Positions 1 to 7,695 of a stretch of DNA of 12,442 nt are shown one piece after another. The DNA is from Acholeplasmatales bacterium (lineage in GTDB: Bacteria > Bacillota_I > Bacilli_A > Acholeplasmatales > Anaeroplasmataceae): positions 1 to 12,442 of the forward strand of contig JAEELU010000144.1 of NCBI GenBank assembly GCA_016282815.1, in the 5' to 3' direction. Numbering within the stretch: the stretch's first letter is position 1; every line of letters starts with the position of its first letter. Below the pieces are notes generated by a model. That model saw only the letters and a list, made by a program, of their open reading frames with translations. It was not told where the DNA came from and did not search any database. The position numbers were made by a program, and so were the translations under genes.

Positions 1-1156
1 TAAAGAGGATAAGGAAAACATATTAAATACATATAAAAGATTTAATGTTGTTTTAACAAAGGGAAAGGGTTCTAAGCTAATAGATGAGAACGGTAAGGAA
101 TATATCGATTTTTCATCAGGCATTGGAACTAATATATATGGCGTATGTGATGATGAGTGGATTAACGCTGTTTGCGAGCAGGCTCATAAGCTTCAACATA
201 CATCAAACCTTTATTATAGCGAGCCACAGGTAAAGCTTGCAAAGCTATTATGCGAAAAAACTGGAATGAAGAAGGTTTTCTTCTCTAATAGTGGTGCAGA
301 ATCAAATGAGTGTGCAATTAAAACTGCAAGAAAATATTCATTTGATAAATATGGTGAAGGCAGAAATGAAATTATTACATTAGTTAATTCATTTCATGGT
401 AGAACAATAGCTACCCTATCCGCTACAGGACAGGATGTATTCCATCAATTTTTCTTCCCATTCGTTGGTGGCTTTAAGCACGCTATAGCTAACGATATTG
501 AAAATCTAGATAGCCTAATTACTGATAAAACATGTGCTATTATGATTGAAACAGTTCAAGGCGAGGGTGGTGTTAATCCACTTACTCCTGAATTTATCAA
601 GCATATCGAAAAGGTTTGTAAGGAGAAGGATCTAGTATTTATCGTTGATGAGGTACAAACAGGTAATGGTAGATGTGGCTATTTATATAGCTATATGGAA
701 TATGGCGTTCATCCTGATGTTGTAACAACAGCTAAGGGTATAGCAGGAGGACTTCCTTTTGGAGCTATATTATTCTCTAGCAAGGTAGAAAACACATTAG
801 GCTACGGACAGCACGCTACTACATTTGGTGGAAACCCAATTTGTGCTAGTGCAGCATATTCAGTTATTTCAAGAATCGATGATAAGCTTTTAAATCACGT
901 AAGAGAGATGAGAGCCTTTATCGATGAAAAGCTTAAAAATAATAAGAATGTAAAATCAGTTTCAGGTAAGGGACTAATGGTCGGAATTGAAATTGATGAA
1001 AAATATAAGGCAGCTGATATAGTTGCTAAAGGAATAGAAAATGGTGTAATAGCTTTAACTGCTAAGAATAAGATTAGATTATTACCACCACTTAATATTT
1101 CTAAGGAAGATTTAAACAAAGGTTTAGATTTGTTACTTAAGGGAATGGAGGATTAA
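1..1156 (+). CDS. argD: Acetylornithine aminotransferase, 5' end off the window
   Basis: PLP-dependent class III aminotransferase that converts N-acetylglutamate semialdehyde to N-acetylornithine in cytosolic arginine synthesis. The frame is open from base 2 and reads KEDKENILNTYKRFNVV, which matches the usual ArgD N-terminus, so only about 5-10 residues are missing. 384 residues are visible. Seen: NSGAESNE (cofactor phosphate region), FHGRT, the PLP-ring Asp in IVDEVQTG (Asp codon 647-649), and the Schiff-base Lys in TTAKGIAGGLPFGA (Lys codon 734-736). ATG 266 is internal, inside a conserved stretch, and is not the start. argF follows after 3 bases, which favours ArgD over other class III enzymes such as ornithine or GABA aminotransferase. 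The promoter must lie upstream of the window. Confidence 0.93.
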   Translation, partial: KEDKENILNTYKRFNVVLTKGKGSKLIDENGKEYIDFSSGIGTNIYGVCDDEWINAVCEQAHKLQHTSNLYYSEPQVKLAKLLCEKTGMKKVFFSNSGAESNECAIKTARKYSFDKYGEGRNEIITLVNSFHGRTIATLSATGQDVFHQFFFPFVGGFKHAIANDIENLDSLITDKTCAIMIETVQGEGGVNPLTPEFIKHIEKVCKEKDLVFIVDEVQTGNGRCGYLYSYMEYGVHPDVVTTAKGIAGGLPFGAILFSSKVENTLGYGQHATTFGGNPICASAAYSVISRIDDKLLNHVREMRAFIDEKLKNNKNVKSVSGKGLMVGIEIDEKYKAADIVAKGIENGVIALTAKNKIRLLPPLNISKEDLNKGLDLLLKGMED

Positions 1157-1159
1157 ATT

Positions 1160-2068
1160 ATGAAGCATTTATTAACTTTAGAGCAATTATCAAAGGAAGA
1201 GCTACTTGATATATTAAATCTTGCAGATCAGCTTAAATTTCAAAAGAAGAATAAAATTCCTCATCCAATTTTAGCTGGTAAAACACTTGGTATGATTTTC
1301 CAAAAATCATCTACAAGAACAAGAGTATCATTTGAGGTAGGTATGCATGAGCTAGGTGGCCAAGCATTATTCCTTTCATCAAGAGATTTACAAATTGGAC
1401 GTGGAGAGCCTATTCAGGATACTGCTAGAGTATTATCACGTTATCTTGATGGTATTATGATTAGAACATATGCTCAAAAGGAAGTAGAGGACCTTGCTAA
1501 ATTTGGTTCTATCCCTGTAGTTAACGCATTAACAGATTATTGTCATCCATGTCAGGTATTAGCTGATTTAATGACAATTAGAGAATTTAAGGGCTCATTT
1601 GAGGGCTTAAAGGCTGTATTTATCGGTGATGGTAATAATATGGCTAACTCAATCATTGTTGGATGCTTAAGACTAGGTATGCGTGTTTCAATTGCCTCAC
1701 CAAAGGAATATGAGGTATGTGAGCATATCCAAGAATTTGCTAAGGGCTATCCAGGTATGTTTGAAATGACTACTGACCCTATGGTTGCTGCAAAGGATGC
1801 TGATGTAATATTTACAGATGTATGGGCATCTATGGGTCAAGAGGGCGAAAAGGAAAAGAGAGAAAAGGCATTTAAGGGCTATCAGGTAAATAAGGAAATG
1901 ATGGCTGTAGCTAATAAGGATTGTATGGTACAGCATTGTCTTCCTGCTCACCGTGGTGAGGAAATTACTGAAGAGGTATTTGAGGCTCATGCTGATGAAA
2001 TTTTTGAAGAGGCAGAAAATAGACTTCACGCTCAAAAGGCAGTATTAGTAAAATTAATGGCTAATTAA
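1160..2068 (+). CDS. argF: Ornithine carbamoyltransferase
   Basis: Joins ornithine and carbamoyl phosphate to give citrulline, the step after ArgD/ArgJ in arginine synthesis; cytosolic, usually a trimer. 302 residues, normal for the family. The carbamoyl-phosphate site is SSTRTR (residues 50-55) plus HPCQ (129-132). The ornithine site shows FTDVWASMG (218-226, with Asp220 and SMG) and the catalytic HCLP loop (259-262) in HCLPAHRGEE. These signatures separate it from aspartate carbamoyltransferase. The start ATG lies 3 bases after the argD stop, and GGAG near the argD end serves as ribosome binding site, so translation is probably coupled. A catabolic (arginine deiminase) role cannot be excluded from sequence alone, but the argD neighbour favours biosynthesis. 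No convincing terminator hairpin follows; the next promoter begins 6 bases after the stop. Confidence 0.96.
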   Translation: MKHLLTLEQLSKEELLDILNLADQLKFQKKNKIPHPILAGKTLGMIFQKSSTRTRVSFEVGMHELGGQALFLSSRDLQIGRGEPIQDTARVLSRYLDGIMIRTYAQKEVEDLAKFGSIPVVNALTDYCHPCQVLADLMTIREFKGSFEGLKAVFIGDGNNMANSIIVGCLRLGMRVSIASPKEYEVCEHIQEFAKGYPGMFEMTTDPMVAAKDADVIFTDVWASMGQEGEKEKREKAFKGYQVNKEMMAVANKDCMVQHCLPAHRGEEITEEVFEAHADEIFEEAENRLHAQKAVLVKLMAN

Positions 2069-2073
2069 TTTCC

Positions 2074-2103
2074 TTGAAAAAATTATATAATATATTATAT
2101 AAT
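2074..2103 (+). promoter_or_regulatory. Sigma-A-type promoter of the IIB-like/HPr unit
   Basis: TTGAAA (2074-2079), an 18-base spacer, then a perfect TATAAT (2098-2103). Transcription would start near 2110, giving a leader of about 20 bases that carries the AAGGTGAT ribosome binding site before ATG 2131. The -35 box coincides with a TTG that could be read as an alternative start of the downstream gene. That makes 2131 the better start, because the region upstream of it is promoter. Confidence 0.7.
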
Positions 2104-2130
2104 AGTAATGTGCAAAATGAAGGTGATGTT

Positions 2131-2490
2131 ATGTTTTTAATGGATGCTACAACAATAATTATTATATCAGTGGTAGCTGGTGTTGCTTTACTAGGTAGCT
2201 TATGCTCAACATTTGTTATTCTAAAAAGAAGAAATAAAGCACCAAAAATAAAAATTGATGAGGAATTCATCAATAATATTATTACTCTATATGGAGATAA
2301 AAATAATATCTCTAATGTATCTACAGATAATGGTAGATTAAAAATAGAGGTTAAGGATTTAGATATTGTAAAGCTTAACGAGCTAAAGGAAATATCTACT
2401 AATGGTGTATTTGTTACAGGCAATACAATAAAAACATTATTTAGACATGATAGTGACCTTATTAAAAGGGAATTAGAAAAGAGGTTATAA
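2131..2490 (+). CDS. Membrane-anchored PTS IIB-like protein with Asp at the phospho-Cys position
   Basis: 119 residues from ATG 2131, preceded by a good ribosome binding site (AAGGTGAT, 2120-2127). An in-frame TTG at 2074 lies in the promoter and is rejected. Residues 6-32 form one hydrophobic segment, followed by a basic stretch LKRRNK that suggests a cytosolic C-terminus. Residues 45-117 align by eye with the glucose-family PTS EIIB domain: GDKNNISNV for GGKENITNL, RLKIEVKD for RLRVSVAD, NGVFVTGNTIKTLF for GVVVAGSGVQAIF, and SDLIKREL for SDNLKTEM. In EIIB the phosphorylated Cys sits in ACITRLR; here the stretch reads TDNGRLK, so Asp66 is at the Cys position. Classical Cys phosphotransfer is therefore unlikely. 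It sits 3 bases before ptsH and probably shares its transcript. A sensory or scaffolding role is my inference; the function is unknown. Confidence 0.75.
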   Translation: MFLMDATTIIIISVVAGVALLGSLCSTFVILKRRNKAPKIKIDEEFINNIITLYGDKNNISNVSTDNGRLKIEVKDLDIVKLNELKEISTNGVFVTGNTIKTLFRHDSDLIKRELEKRL

Positions 2491-2493
2491 AGT

Positions 2494-2766
2494 ATGGTAA
2501 AAAGATCATTTAAAATAACTAACGAGACAGGTATTCATGCTCGTCCAGCTACAACATTAGTAAATTGCTGTATGGAATTTAATTCTCATATCACACTTGA
2601 GGCACTTAAAACTATCGTGGACTTTAAATCAATTATGGGAGTTATGTCATTAGGTATTTATAGCGGAGCTGTGATTGAAGTTAGATGCGATGGTGAAGAC
2701 GAGAACGAAGCTTTAGAAGCTATTTCAGAGAAAATAGTATCACTTGGTTTAGGTAAGGAAATCTAA
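2494..2766 (+). CDS. ptsH: Phosphocarrier protein HPr
   Basis: Cytosolic phosphocarrier of the sugar phosphotransferase system: it takes a phosphate from EI~P on His15 and passes it to EIIA domains. 90 residues, the normal size. The active site reads TGIHARPAT with His15 at the expected position. KSIMGVMSLG carries Ser46, the target of HPr kinase/phosphorylase in Firmicutes, so regulatory Ser phosphorylation is likely here too. The ribosome binding site GAGG (2481-2484) lies in the end of the preceding gene. Unlike the common ptsH-ptsI pair, no enzyme I gene follows; a terminator comes instead. The partner upstream is the IIB-like membrane protein. A Crh-type paralogue, which lacks His15, is excluded by His15. 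Confidence 0.95.
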   Translation: MVKRSFKITNETGIHARPATTLVNCCMEFNSHITLEALKTIVDFKSIMGVMSLGIYSGAVIEVRCDGEDENEALEAISEKIVSLGLGKEI

Positions 2767-2777
2767 TATAAGCATTG

Positions 2778-2809
2778 AATAAATCATTAGCGATAATGAT
2801 TTATTTTTT
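2778..2809 (+). terminator. Rho-independent terminator after ptsH
   Basis: A perfect 12-bp stem, AATAAATCATTA (2778-2789) with TAATGATTTATT (2794-2805), closes a GCGA tetraloop (GNRA type) and runs into T residues to 2809. The stem is AT-rich but long and perfect. It ends the IIB-like/ptsH unit 11 bases after the ptsH stop. No clear promoter is visible between it and pepV, so some read-through is possible. Confidence 0.75.
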
Positions 2810-2830
2810 ACTTTTTAAGGGGGAGTCATT

Positions 2831-4177
2831 ATGGAAAACTTAGATAAGAAAATAGAAGAAAACAAGGAATATGGATTAAACATATTAAAGAATTTAATAG
2901 CATTTGATACAGTATTAAGAGAATATAAGCCTGAATCTGATGCTCCATTTGGGGAGAATAATAAAAAGGCACTTGAGTATTTATTAAATGAAGGTAAAAA
3001 GCTAGGCTTTACTACTAAGAATTTAGATAACTATGCTGGCCATATTGAATATGGTGAGGGTGATGAGGTATTAGGAATACTTGCTCACCTAGATGTAGTA
3101 CCAGTTACTATAGATGAATGGAAAACAAATCCATTCGAGCTAGTTATTAAGGATGGTAAAATGTATGGCCGTGGTACTCAGGACGATAAGGGACCACTTG
3201 TTGCTTCATTCGTAGCTATGAAGATATTACATGACGAGGGCTTTAAGCCAAATAAGAGAATTAGATTAATCGCAGGCTGTGATGAGGAATCTGGCTCTAG
3301 ATGCTTAGAATATTATCTTGAGCATGAAAAAACTCCAGATTTAGCATTCTCACCTGATGCTGAATTCCCACTTATCTATGGCGAAAAGGCAATTATATCT
3401 TATTTCATCAACGGAGAATCTGATGGAATAATTACTGAATTTGATGCAGGAACAAGGTTAAATATGGTCCCATCAGTTGCCAGTATGAAGCTATCATTAG
3501 ATTTAAAAAAGGAATTTAAGGAATTCCTATCAAAGAATAATTATAATGGTGAAATCAAGGATGATAAATATATCGCCTATGGTGTTGCATCACACGCTGC
3601 TATGCCAAATAAGGGATTAAATGCTATATTTATTTTATTTAAATTCTTATCAGAATATACAGATTCTAAGATTGCTAAATTTATAGATAAATACTATTTA
3701 TTTGATAACTATGGTAAAAAGGCAGGCTATTATTCATATGATAAGGAGCTTGGTGATTTAACAAGTAATGTTGCTATATTTAAGCTTAAGGATAATAAAT
3801 TTGAGCTTGGTGTAAACTGTAGATGTCCAATCGATGAGGCCTTTACTATGATAGAGGATTCATTAAAGAAGATATGTACTGAATTTGGCTATACATATAC
3901 TAAGCCAGATGGCTCATGCCGTCATTATGTATCACCTAAGAGTGAGCTTGTTACTAAGCTATTAAAGGCCTATAGAGATGTTACAGGTGATATGAGTGAT
4001 CCAATTACTATTGGTGGTGGTACATACGCTAGAGAGATGAAAAATGCTGTAGCCTTTGGACCAATGAAGCCAAATAAACCAGATTGCTGCCATATATCAA
4101 ATGAATATTTTGAGCTTGATGATTACTTTGATGCAATCAAGGTTTACTATTTAGCTATTAAGGAGCTTACAAGATGA
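2831..4177 (+). CDS. pepV: Dipeptidase PepV (M20 metallopeptidase)
   Basis: Cytosolic zinc dipeptidase of family M20A that cleaves a broad range of dipeptides, typical of lactic acid bacteria and relatives. 448 residues, close to the roughly 470 of known PepV. Metal ligands and catalytic residues are present: His86 and Asp88 in AHLDVVP, Asp118 in GTQDDKGP (bridging), Glu152/Glu153 in GCDEESG (general base and ligand), Asp176 in SPDAEFP, and His421 in CCHISNE. The lid/dimerisation-like insertion lies between about 180 and 380. The start is set by a strong AAGGGGGAG ribosome binding site (2817-2825). The stop TGA overlaps the trmB start in an ATGA junction, so translation is coupled. No own promoter is convincing upstream. 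The name is secure at family level; other M20 dipeptidases such as carnosinase-like enzymes are the alternative. Confidence 0.92.
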   Translation: MENLDKKIEENKEYGLNILKNLIAFDTVLREYKPESDAPFGENNKKALEYLLNEGKKLGFTTKNLDNYAGHIEYGEGDEVLGILAHLDVVPVTIDEWKTNPFELVIKDGKMYGRGTQDDKGPLVASFVAMKILHDEGFKPNKRIRLIAGCDEESGSRCLEYYLEHEKTPDLAFSPDAEFPLIYGEKAIISYFINGESDGIITEFDAGTRLNMVPSVASMKLSLDLKKEFKEFLSKNNYNGEIKDDKYIAYGVASHAAMPNKGLNAIFILFKFLSEYTDSKIAKFIDKYYLFDNYGKKAGYYSYDKELGDLTSNVAIFKLKDNKFELGVNCRCPIDEAFTMIEDSLKKICTEFGYTYTKPDGSCRHYVSPKSELVTKLLKAYRDVTGDMSDPITIGGGTYAREMKNAVAFGPMKPNKPDCCHISNEYFELDDYFDAIKVYYLAIKELTR

Positions 4178-4812
4178 GACTAAGAAAAGTAAAAAATGCT
4201 AAGGAAAGGCTAATGGATGGTAATTATTTTATCGAGGATCCTATTTCATTTAAGGGTAAGTGGAAGGAAGTATTCGGTAATGATAATCCAATTCATATAG
4301 AAATTGGCTGTGGTAAGGGTCAATTCATATCAACCCTTTCTAAAAACAACCCAGATATAAATTATATAGCTATAGAAAAATATGATTCAGTATTATTAAG
4401 AGCATTAGAAAAGGTATCAGATGATAATATACCAAACCTAAAGCTATGTATTATTGATGCTAATACAATTAATGAATATTTTTCTAAGGGTGAATTAGAT
4501 AGAATATATTTAAATTTCTCTGACCCATGGCCTAAGAAGCACCATGCTAAGAGAAGACTAACATCTCCATTATTCCTTGCTCAATATAGAGAAATATTAA
4601 ATAAGGATGGAGAAATACATTTTAAAACTGATAATAGAGGATTATTTGAATATTCTCTAGAGTCTTTAAATGAGAATAATTATGAAATACATAATATTTC
4701 ATTAGATTTACATAAGGACTTAGAAAAATACCCATTTAATATCACAACTGAATTTGAGGATAAATGGAGTAAGCTTGGTCCAATTTATAGATTAGAGGCA
4801 AAGCCTAGGTAG
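4174..4812 (+). CDS. trmB: tRNA (guanine-N7)-methyltransferase
   Basis: SAM-dependent enzyme that makes m7G46 in the variable loop of many tRNAs; cytosolic. 212 residues, as expected for bacterial TrmB. The SAM-binding motif IEIGCGKGQFI lies at residues 42-52. The family signature FSDPWPKKHHAKRR lies at 115-128, followed by the C-terminal FKTDNRGLFEYS (150-161), which is typical of TrmB. It overlaps the pepV stop by 4 bases (ATGA), pointing to translational coupling inside the five-gene operon. The stop TAG at 4810 precedes the next start by 5 bases. Nothing unusual was seen. The assignment is unlikely to be another Rossmann methyltransferase because of the PWPKKHHxKRR signature. Confidence 0.95.
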   Translation: MRLRKVKNAKERLMDGNYFIEDPISFKGKWKEVFGNDNPIHIEIGCGKGQFISTLSKNNPDINYIAIEKYDSVLLRALEKVSDDNIPNLKLCIIDANTINEYFSKGELDRIYLNFSDPWPKKHHAKRRLTSPLFLAQYREILNKDGEIHFKTDNRGLFEYSLESLNENNYEIHNISLDLHKDLEKYPFNITTEFEDKWSKLGPIYRLEAKPR

Positions 4813-4817
4813 GAATT

Positions 4818-5528
4818 ATGATTGCGTTAATTGGTGGAAAAGGTAAGGATAGCACTGAAAACAAAATAGAAAAAAGACTATTTGCCCTTGTAAATAATAA
4901 AAGGCCAAAGGTTTTGTTTTGCCCTTACGCTACCATCAATAAAATTGATTCATCAATAGATAAATTTCATAAGCTTATCCATGATATAGATTGTGAAATA
5001 ACTAATTTAACATTAGAAAATATTGATAAATTTGATGAATATCTAAATGAATCAGATATTTTATATATAGCTGGTGGAGTATCTGATGATTTAGTTGATA
5101 TATTCATCAAATATAAGCTAGATAAAATCCTAGCTAAATATATAAACACCGATAAGATAATAATAGGCTCATCAGCTGGAGCCATGCTACTAACAAAAAT
5201 ATCTATGGGCGATAAATATATGTTTAGTGATAATTTCCATAATTATAATTATAAGATGGTTAATTGCTTAGATTTAATACATATATCAATTTGTCCACAT
5301 TATCAAAATGAGGATTTAGTAGTATATAATGATGAAATAAGAAAATATGATTTACCATCATTTGGTATAGAAGAGGATACAGCCTTAGTAATTGATAAGG
5401 ATAAAATATTTGTTCTTAAGGATTATCAGGATAAGAGCATATATTATTTTGATAATAAGAATAATTATAAAATGATTCCACTTTATGAAGGAGAAATTTA
5501 TGAAAAAGATAGCATGCTTAGGTCCTGA
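4818..5528 (+). CDS. Peptidase S51 family protein (dipeptidase E-like)
   Basis: Class I glutamine-amidotransferase-like hydrolase of peptidase family S51, the family of PepE, which cleaves Asp-X dipeptides, and of cyanophycinase. 236 residues, normal for PepE-like proteins. Seen: the N-terminal strand IALIGGKG, YIAGGVSDD (84-91), the nucleophile elbow GSSAGAM with Ser119, His161 in ICPHYQNE (the likely catalytic His), and GIEEDTALVID near the C-terminus, common in the family. No signal peptide, so cytosolic. It follows trmB by 5 bases; its last 29 bases overlap the pheA start. With PepV in the same operon, a shared role in dipeptide use is plausible. The exact substrate cannot be read from sequence, so I leave out a symbol. 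Confidence 0.85.
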   Translation: MIALIGGKGKDSTENKIEKRLFALVNNKRPKVLFCPYATINKIDSSIDKFHKLIHDIDCEITNLTLENIDKFDEYLNESDILYIAGGVSDDLVDIFIKYKLDKILAKYINTDKIIIGSSAGAMLLTKISMGDKYMFSDNFHNYNYKMVNCLDLIHISICPHYQNEDLVVYNDEIRKYDLPSFGIEEDTALVIDKDKIFVLKDYQDKSIYYFDNKNNYKMIPLYEGEIYEKDSMLRS

Positions 5529-6318
5529 GGGAACATATAGTGATATTGTTGCTAAAAGATATAGCAATAATCAATACGAAATAGAATATTATCCATCAAT
5601 TATTAAAGCTATAGATATGGTATCTGATGATACTATAGCTATTGTTCCATTTGAGAATTCACTTGATGGCTTCGTTATGGAAACAATGGATAAAATCATT
5701 AAAAATCATCTTACTATTAGAGAGCAAATGAAGCTTGATATTGATTTTGCTTTTGTAGCTAACACAGAAAAAATAGAGGATGTTAAGGAAATATACGTTC
5801 AATTTAAAGCATATGGACAATGCCTTAATTTTATTGAGAATAACACATTCAGTGTAGTTAAAACAGAAAGTAATATTGAAAGCTTAAATAGACTATTAGA
5901 ATCAAAGCCAGGCTTTGGTGCTATCATTCCTATGCATGCACTTGAGAATAATAAATTTCCTCTTGTTAAAATGCATATTGCTGATAGTAAAAATAATGAA
6001 ACAAGATTCTTTGTTTTAGATAATAAAAAGGAATTAAATAAATATGATGATGACTTTGATGTTTCTATAGTTATTACATCTATTACAGATAGACCAGGTA
6101 TATTATTTGAAATATTAAAGGGATTCCATGATCATAATATAAATCTAAAATCTATTTTATCTAGACCAGATAAAACAGGTATGGGTAGATATAATTTCTT
6201 TATTGAATTTAGTATTTTAAAAAGCCAAAGTGAGGGCTTCTATAATTCAATAAAGAACTATTCAGTAGATAAAAACTTTAAAATAATATTGTTAGGAGTG
6301 TACAAAGCGTTAAAATGA
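5500..6318 (+). CDS. pheA: Prephenate dehydratase, divergent, with ACT domain
   Basis: Expected to turn prephenate into phenylpyruvate for phenylalanine synthesis. 272 residues from ATG 5500, chosen because GAAGGAG (5487-5493) sits 6 bases upstream and the protein then starts MKKIACLGPEGTYSD; ATG 5485 would lie on that binding site. Catalytic domain 1-175: GPEGTYSD (8-15), VPFENSLDG (49-57), and NETRFF (166-171) with the catalytic Thr. Regulatory ACT domain about 187-265, with DRPGILFEIL and SRPDKTGMGRY, the usual Phe-binding region. No chorismate mutase domain is fused. The usual HPQALAQC stretch is degraded to QFKAYGQC and other motifs deviate (ENSLDG for ENSxEG), so activity is likely but not certain. 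It overlaps the upstream gene by 29 bases and pdp by 4. Confidence 0.87.
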   Translation: MKKIACLGPEGTYSDIVAKRYSNNQYEIEYYPSIIKAIDMVSDDTIAIVPFENSLDGFVMETMDKIIKNHLTIREQMKLDIDFAFVANTEKIEDVKEIYVQFKAYGQCLNFIENNTFSVVKTESNIESLNRLLESKPGFGAIIPMHALENNKFPLVKMHIADSKNNETRFFVLDNKKELNKYDDDFDVSIVITSITDRPGILFEILKGFHDHNINLKSILSRPDKTGMGRYNFFIEFSILKSQSEGFYNSIKNYSVDKNFKIILLGVYKALK

Positions 6319-7610
6319 ATCCAATAGATATTATTATAAAAAAGAAAAATAAGCATGAGCTTACAAGAGAAGAAATTGAATATATGGTTAATGGCTATAT
6401 TAATGATGAGGTAGCTGATTATCAGGTTAGTGCATTGTTAATGGCAATATGCTTAAATGGTATGACATTTGAGGAAACATATAACCTAACTGATGTAATG
6501 CTTAAAACAGGTGACATACTAGATTTTAGTGATGTAGAGGGTATTAAGTTTGATAAGCACTCAACTGGTGGTGTTGGAGATAAGGTAACACTTGCCCTAC
6601 TTCCTATCGTTGGAAGCCTAGATATAAAGGCCGTAAAAATGAGTGGAAGAGGTCTTGGACATACTGGAGGTACAATTGACAAGCTTGAATCTATTAATGG
6701 CTTTAATGTTAATTTACCAGAGGATAGAATATATGATAATTTAAAAAATATCGGAATAGCTATCAGTGGACAAACAAAAAATTTAGTTCCAGCAGATAAA
6801 AAGCTATATTCATTAAGAGATGTTACAGGTACAGTAGATTCTATACCTTTAATCGCATCATCAATAATGTCAAAAAAGCTTGCAAGTGGTGCTGATATAA
6901 TCCTACTTGATGTTAAGGTTGGTAGTGGAGCATTTATGAAGAATTTAGATGATGCTAGATTACTTGCTAAAACAATGGTTGAGCTAGGTAAAAGATATAA
7001 CAAAAAGGTAATAGCTAATATTACTGATATGTCTACACCTTTAGGCTATAATGTTGGTAATAGCCTTGAAATGATAGAGGCTATTAAAATGGTTAAGGGC
7101 GAAATAGATAATGACTTTAGTAAGCTTGTTATTCATTTCTCAAGCCATATCGTATCATTAGCTAAGAATATATCAATGGATGAGGCTGAAAAGCTAGTAA
7201 TTGATTCTATTAAATCTGGTAAGGCATTTAATAAAATGCAGGAAATAGTTAAATACCAGGATGGAGATGTTAATTATATCCTAGATGTTAACAGCTTTAG
7301 GAAGGCTAAAAATATCATTTTAGTTAAATCACCAAAGGAAGGCTATGTTGATGAAATCGATGCTCTAAAAATAGGTGAAATATCATGTAGATTAGGTGCG
7401 GGTAGATTAAAGCTTGGTGATAATATTGATTTTAGTGTTGGAATTGAGCTATTAAAGAAGCCAGGAGATTATGTAAATAAGGATGATGTATTATTAAAAA
7501 TTCATTCTAATTTTGATGATAATACTACATTCATTAATGATGCGTTATCAGCATATAAATTTAGTGATAAAAAGAAAGATCTTGTTCTTATTTTTGACAC
7601 TATTTCCTAA
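6315..7610 (+). CDS. pdp: Pyrimidine-nucleoside phosphorylase
   Basis: Splits uridine, thymidine and deoxyuridine with phosphate into base and (deoxy)ribose 1-phosphate; a cytosolic dimer of the NP-II family. 431 residues, normal length. Phosphate-binding motif KHSTGGVGDK (81-90). Family signature KMSGRGLGHTGGTIDKLE (108-125). The base-binding residues correspond to Arg168 in YSLRDVTG and Ser183/Lys187 in ASSIMSKK. The C-terminal alpha/beta domain follows, ending near residue 431. The start ATG overlaps the pheA stop (ATGA). Firmicutes usually have this broad Pdp rather than a thymidine-only DeoA, but the two cannot be told apart with certainty here. It is the last gene of the pepV operon; a weak AT-rich hairpin follows. 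Confidence 0.93.
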   Translation: MNPIDIIIKKKNKHELTREEIEYMVNGYINDEVADYQVSALLMAICLNGMTFEETYNLTDVMLKTGDILDFSDVEGIKFDKHSTGGVGDKVTLALLPIVGSLDIKAVKMSGRGLGHTGGTIDKLESINGFNVNLPEDRIYDNLKNIGIAISGQTKNLVPADKKLYSLRDVTGTVDSIPLIASSIMSKKLASGADIILLDVKVGSGAFMKNLDDARLLAKTMVELGKRYNKKVIANITDMSTPLGYNVGNSLEMIEAIKMVKGEIDNDFSKLVIHFSSHIVSLAKNISMDEAEKLVIDSIKSGKAFNKMQEIVKYQDGDVNYILDVNSFRKAKNIILVKSPKEGYVDEIDALKIGEISCRLGAGRLKLGDNIDFSVGIELLKKPGDYVNKDDVLLKIHSNFDDNTTFINDALSAYKFSDKKKDLVLIFDTIS

Positions 7611-7623
7611 TTAGTACATATTA

Positions 7624-7655
7624 AAAAAATAACTTGAAATAAAAGTCTATTTTTT
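7624..7655 (+). terminator. Possible AT-only terminator after pdp, overlapping the secG promoter
   Basis: AAAAAATAACTT (7624-7635) pairs with AAGTCTATTTTTT (7643-7655) with one bulged C and a 7-base loop, giving 12 pairs that are almost all A-T. The T-run forms one arm. The hairpin sits 14 bases after the pdp stop and contains the -35 box and most of the spacer of the secG promoter. It could stop pdp transcripts; the low stability keeps confidence low. Confidence 0.35.
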
Positions 7656-7662
7656 GTATAAT
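7634..7662 (+). promoter_or_regulatory. Sigma-A-type promoter of secG
   Basis: TTGAAA (7634-7639), a 17-base spacer, and a perfect TATAAT (7657-7662) with TG just upstream. Spacing is ideal. Expected start near 7669, leaving a leader of about 27 bases with a GGAGG-type binding site (7684-7688) before ATG 7696. It probably drives secG and, by read-through of the following hairpin, rnr and smpB. Confidence 0.75.
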
Positions 7663-7695
7663 TAATTCGACGTTTGAATGAATGGAGGTTTCCTT

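Noticed and set aside
2074..2130. TTG-initiated N-terminal extension of the IIB-like protein
   Set aside because: The TTG is the -35 box of a good promoter and the TATAAT lies inside the extension. A strong ribosome binding site precedes ATG 2131.
2766..2830. Promoter for the pepV operon (TTGAAT at 2775 with GATTTA at 2798)
   Set aside because: The -10 match is poor and both elements lie within the ptsH terminator hairpin, so it is not supported.
6422..7003. Long minus-strand open frame (193 codons) inside pdp
   Set aside because: It lies wholly opposite the conserved pdp gene, has low-complexity Ser/Leu/Ile-rich translation, no ribosome binding site and no family resemblance. It is a shadow of the real gene.
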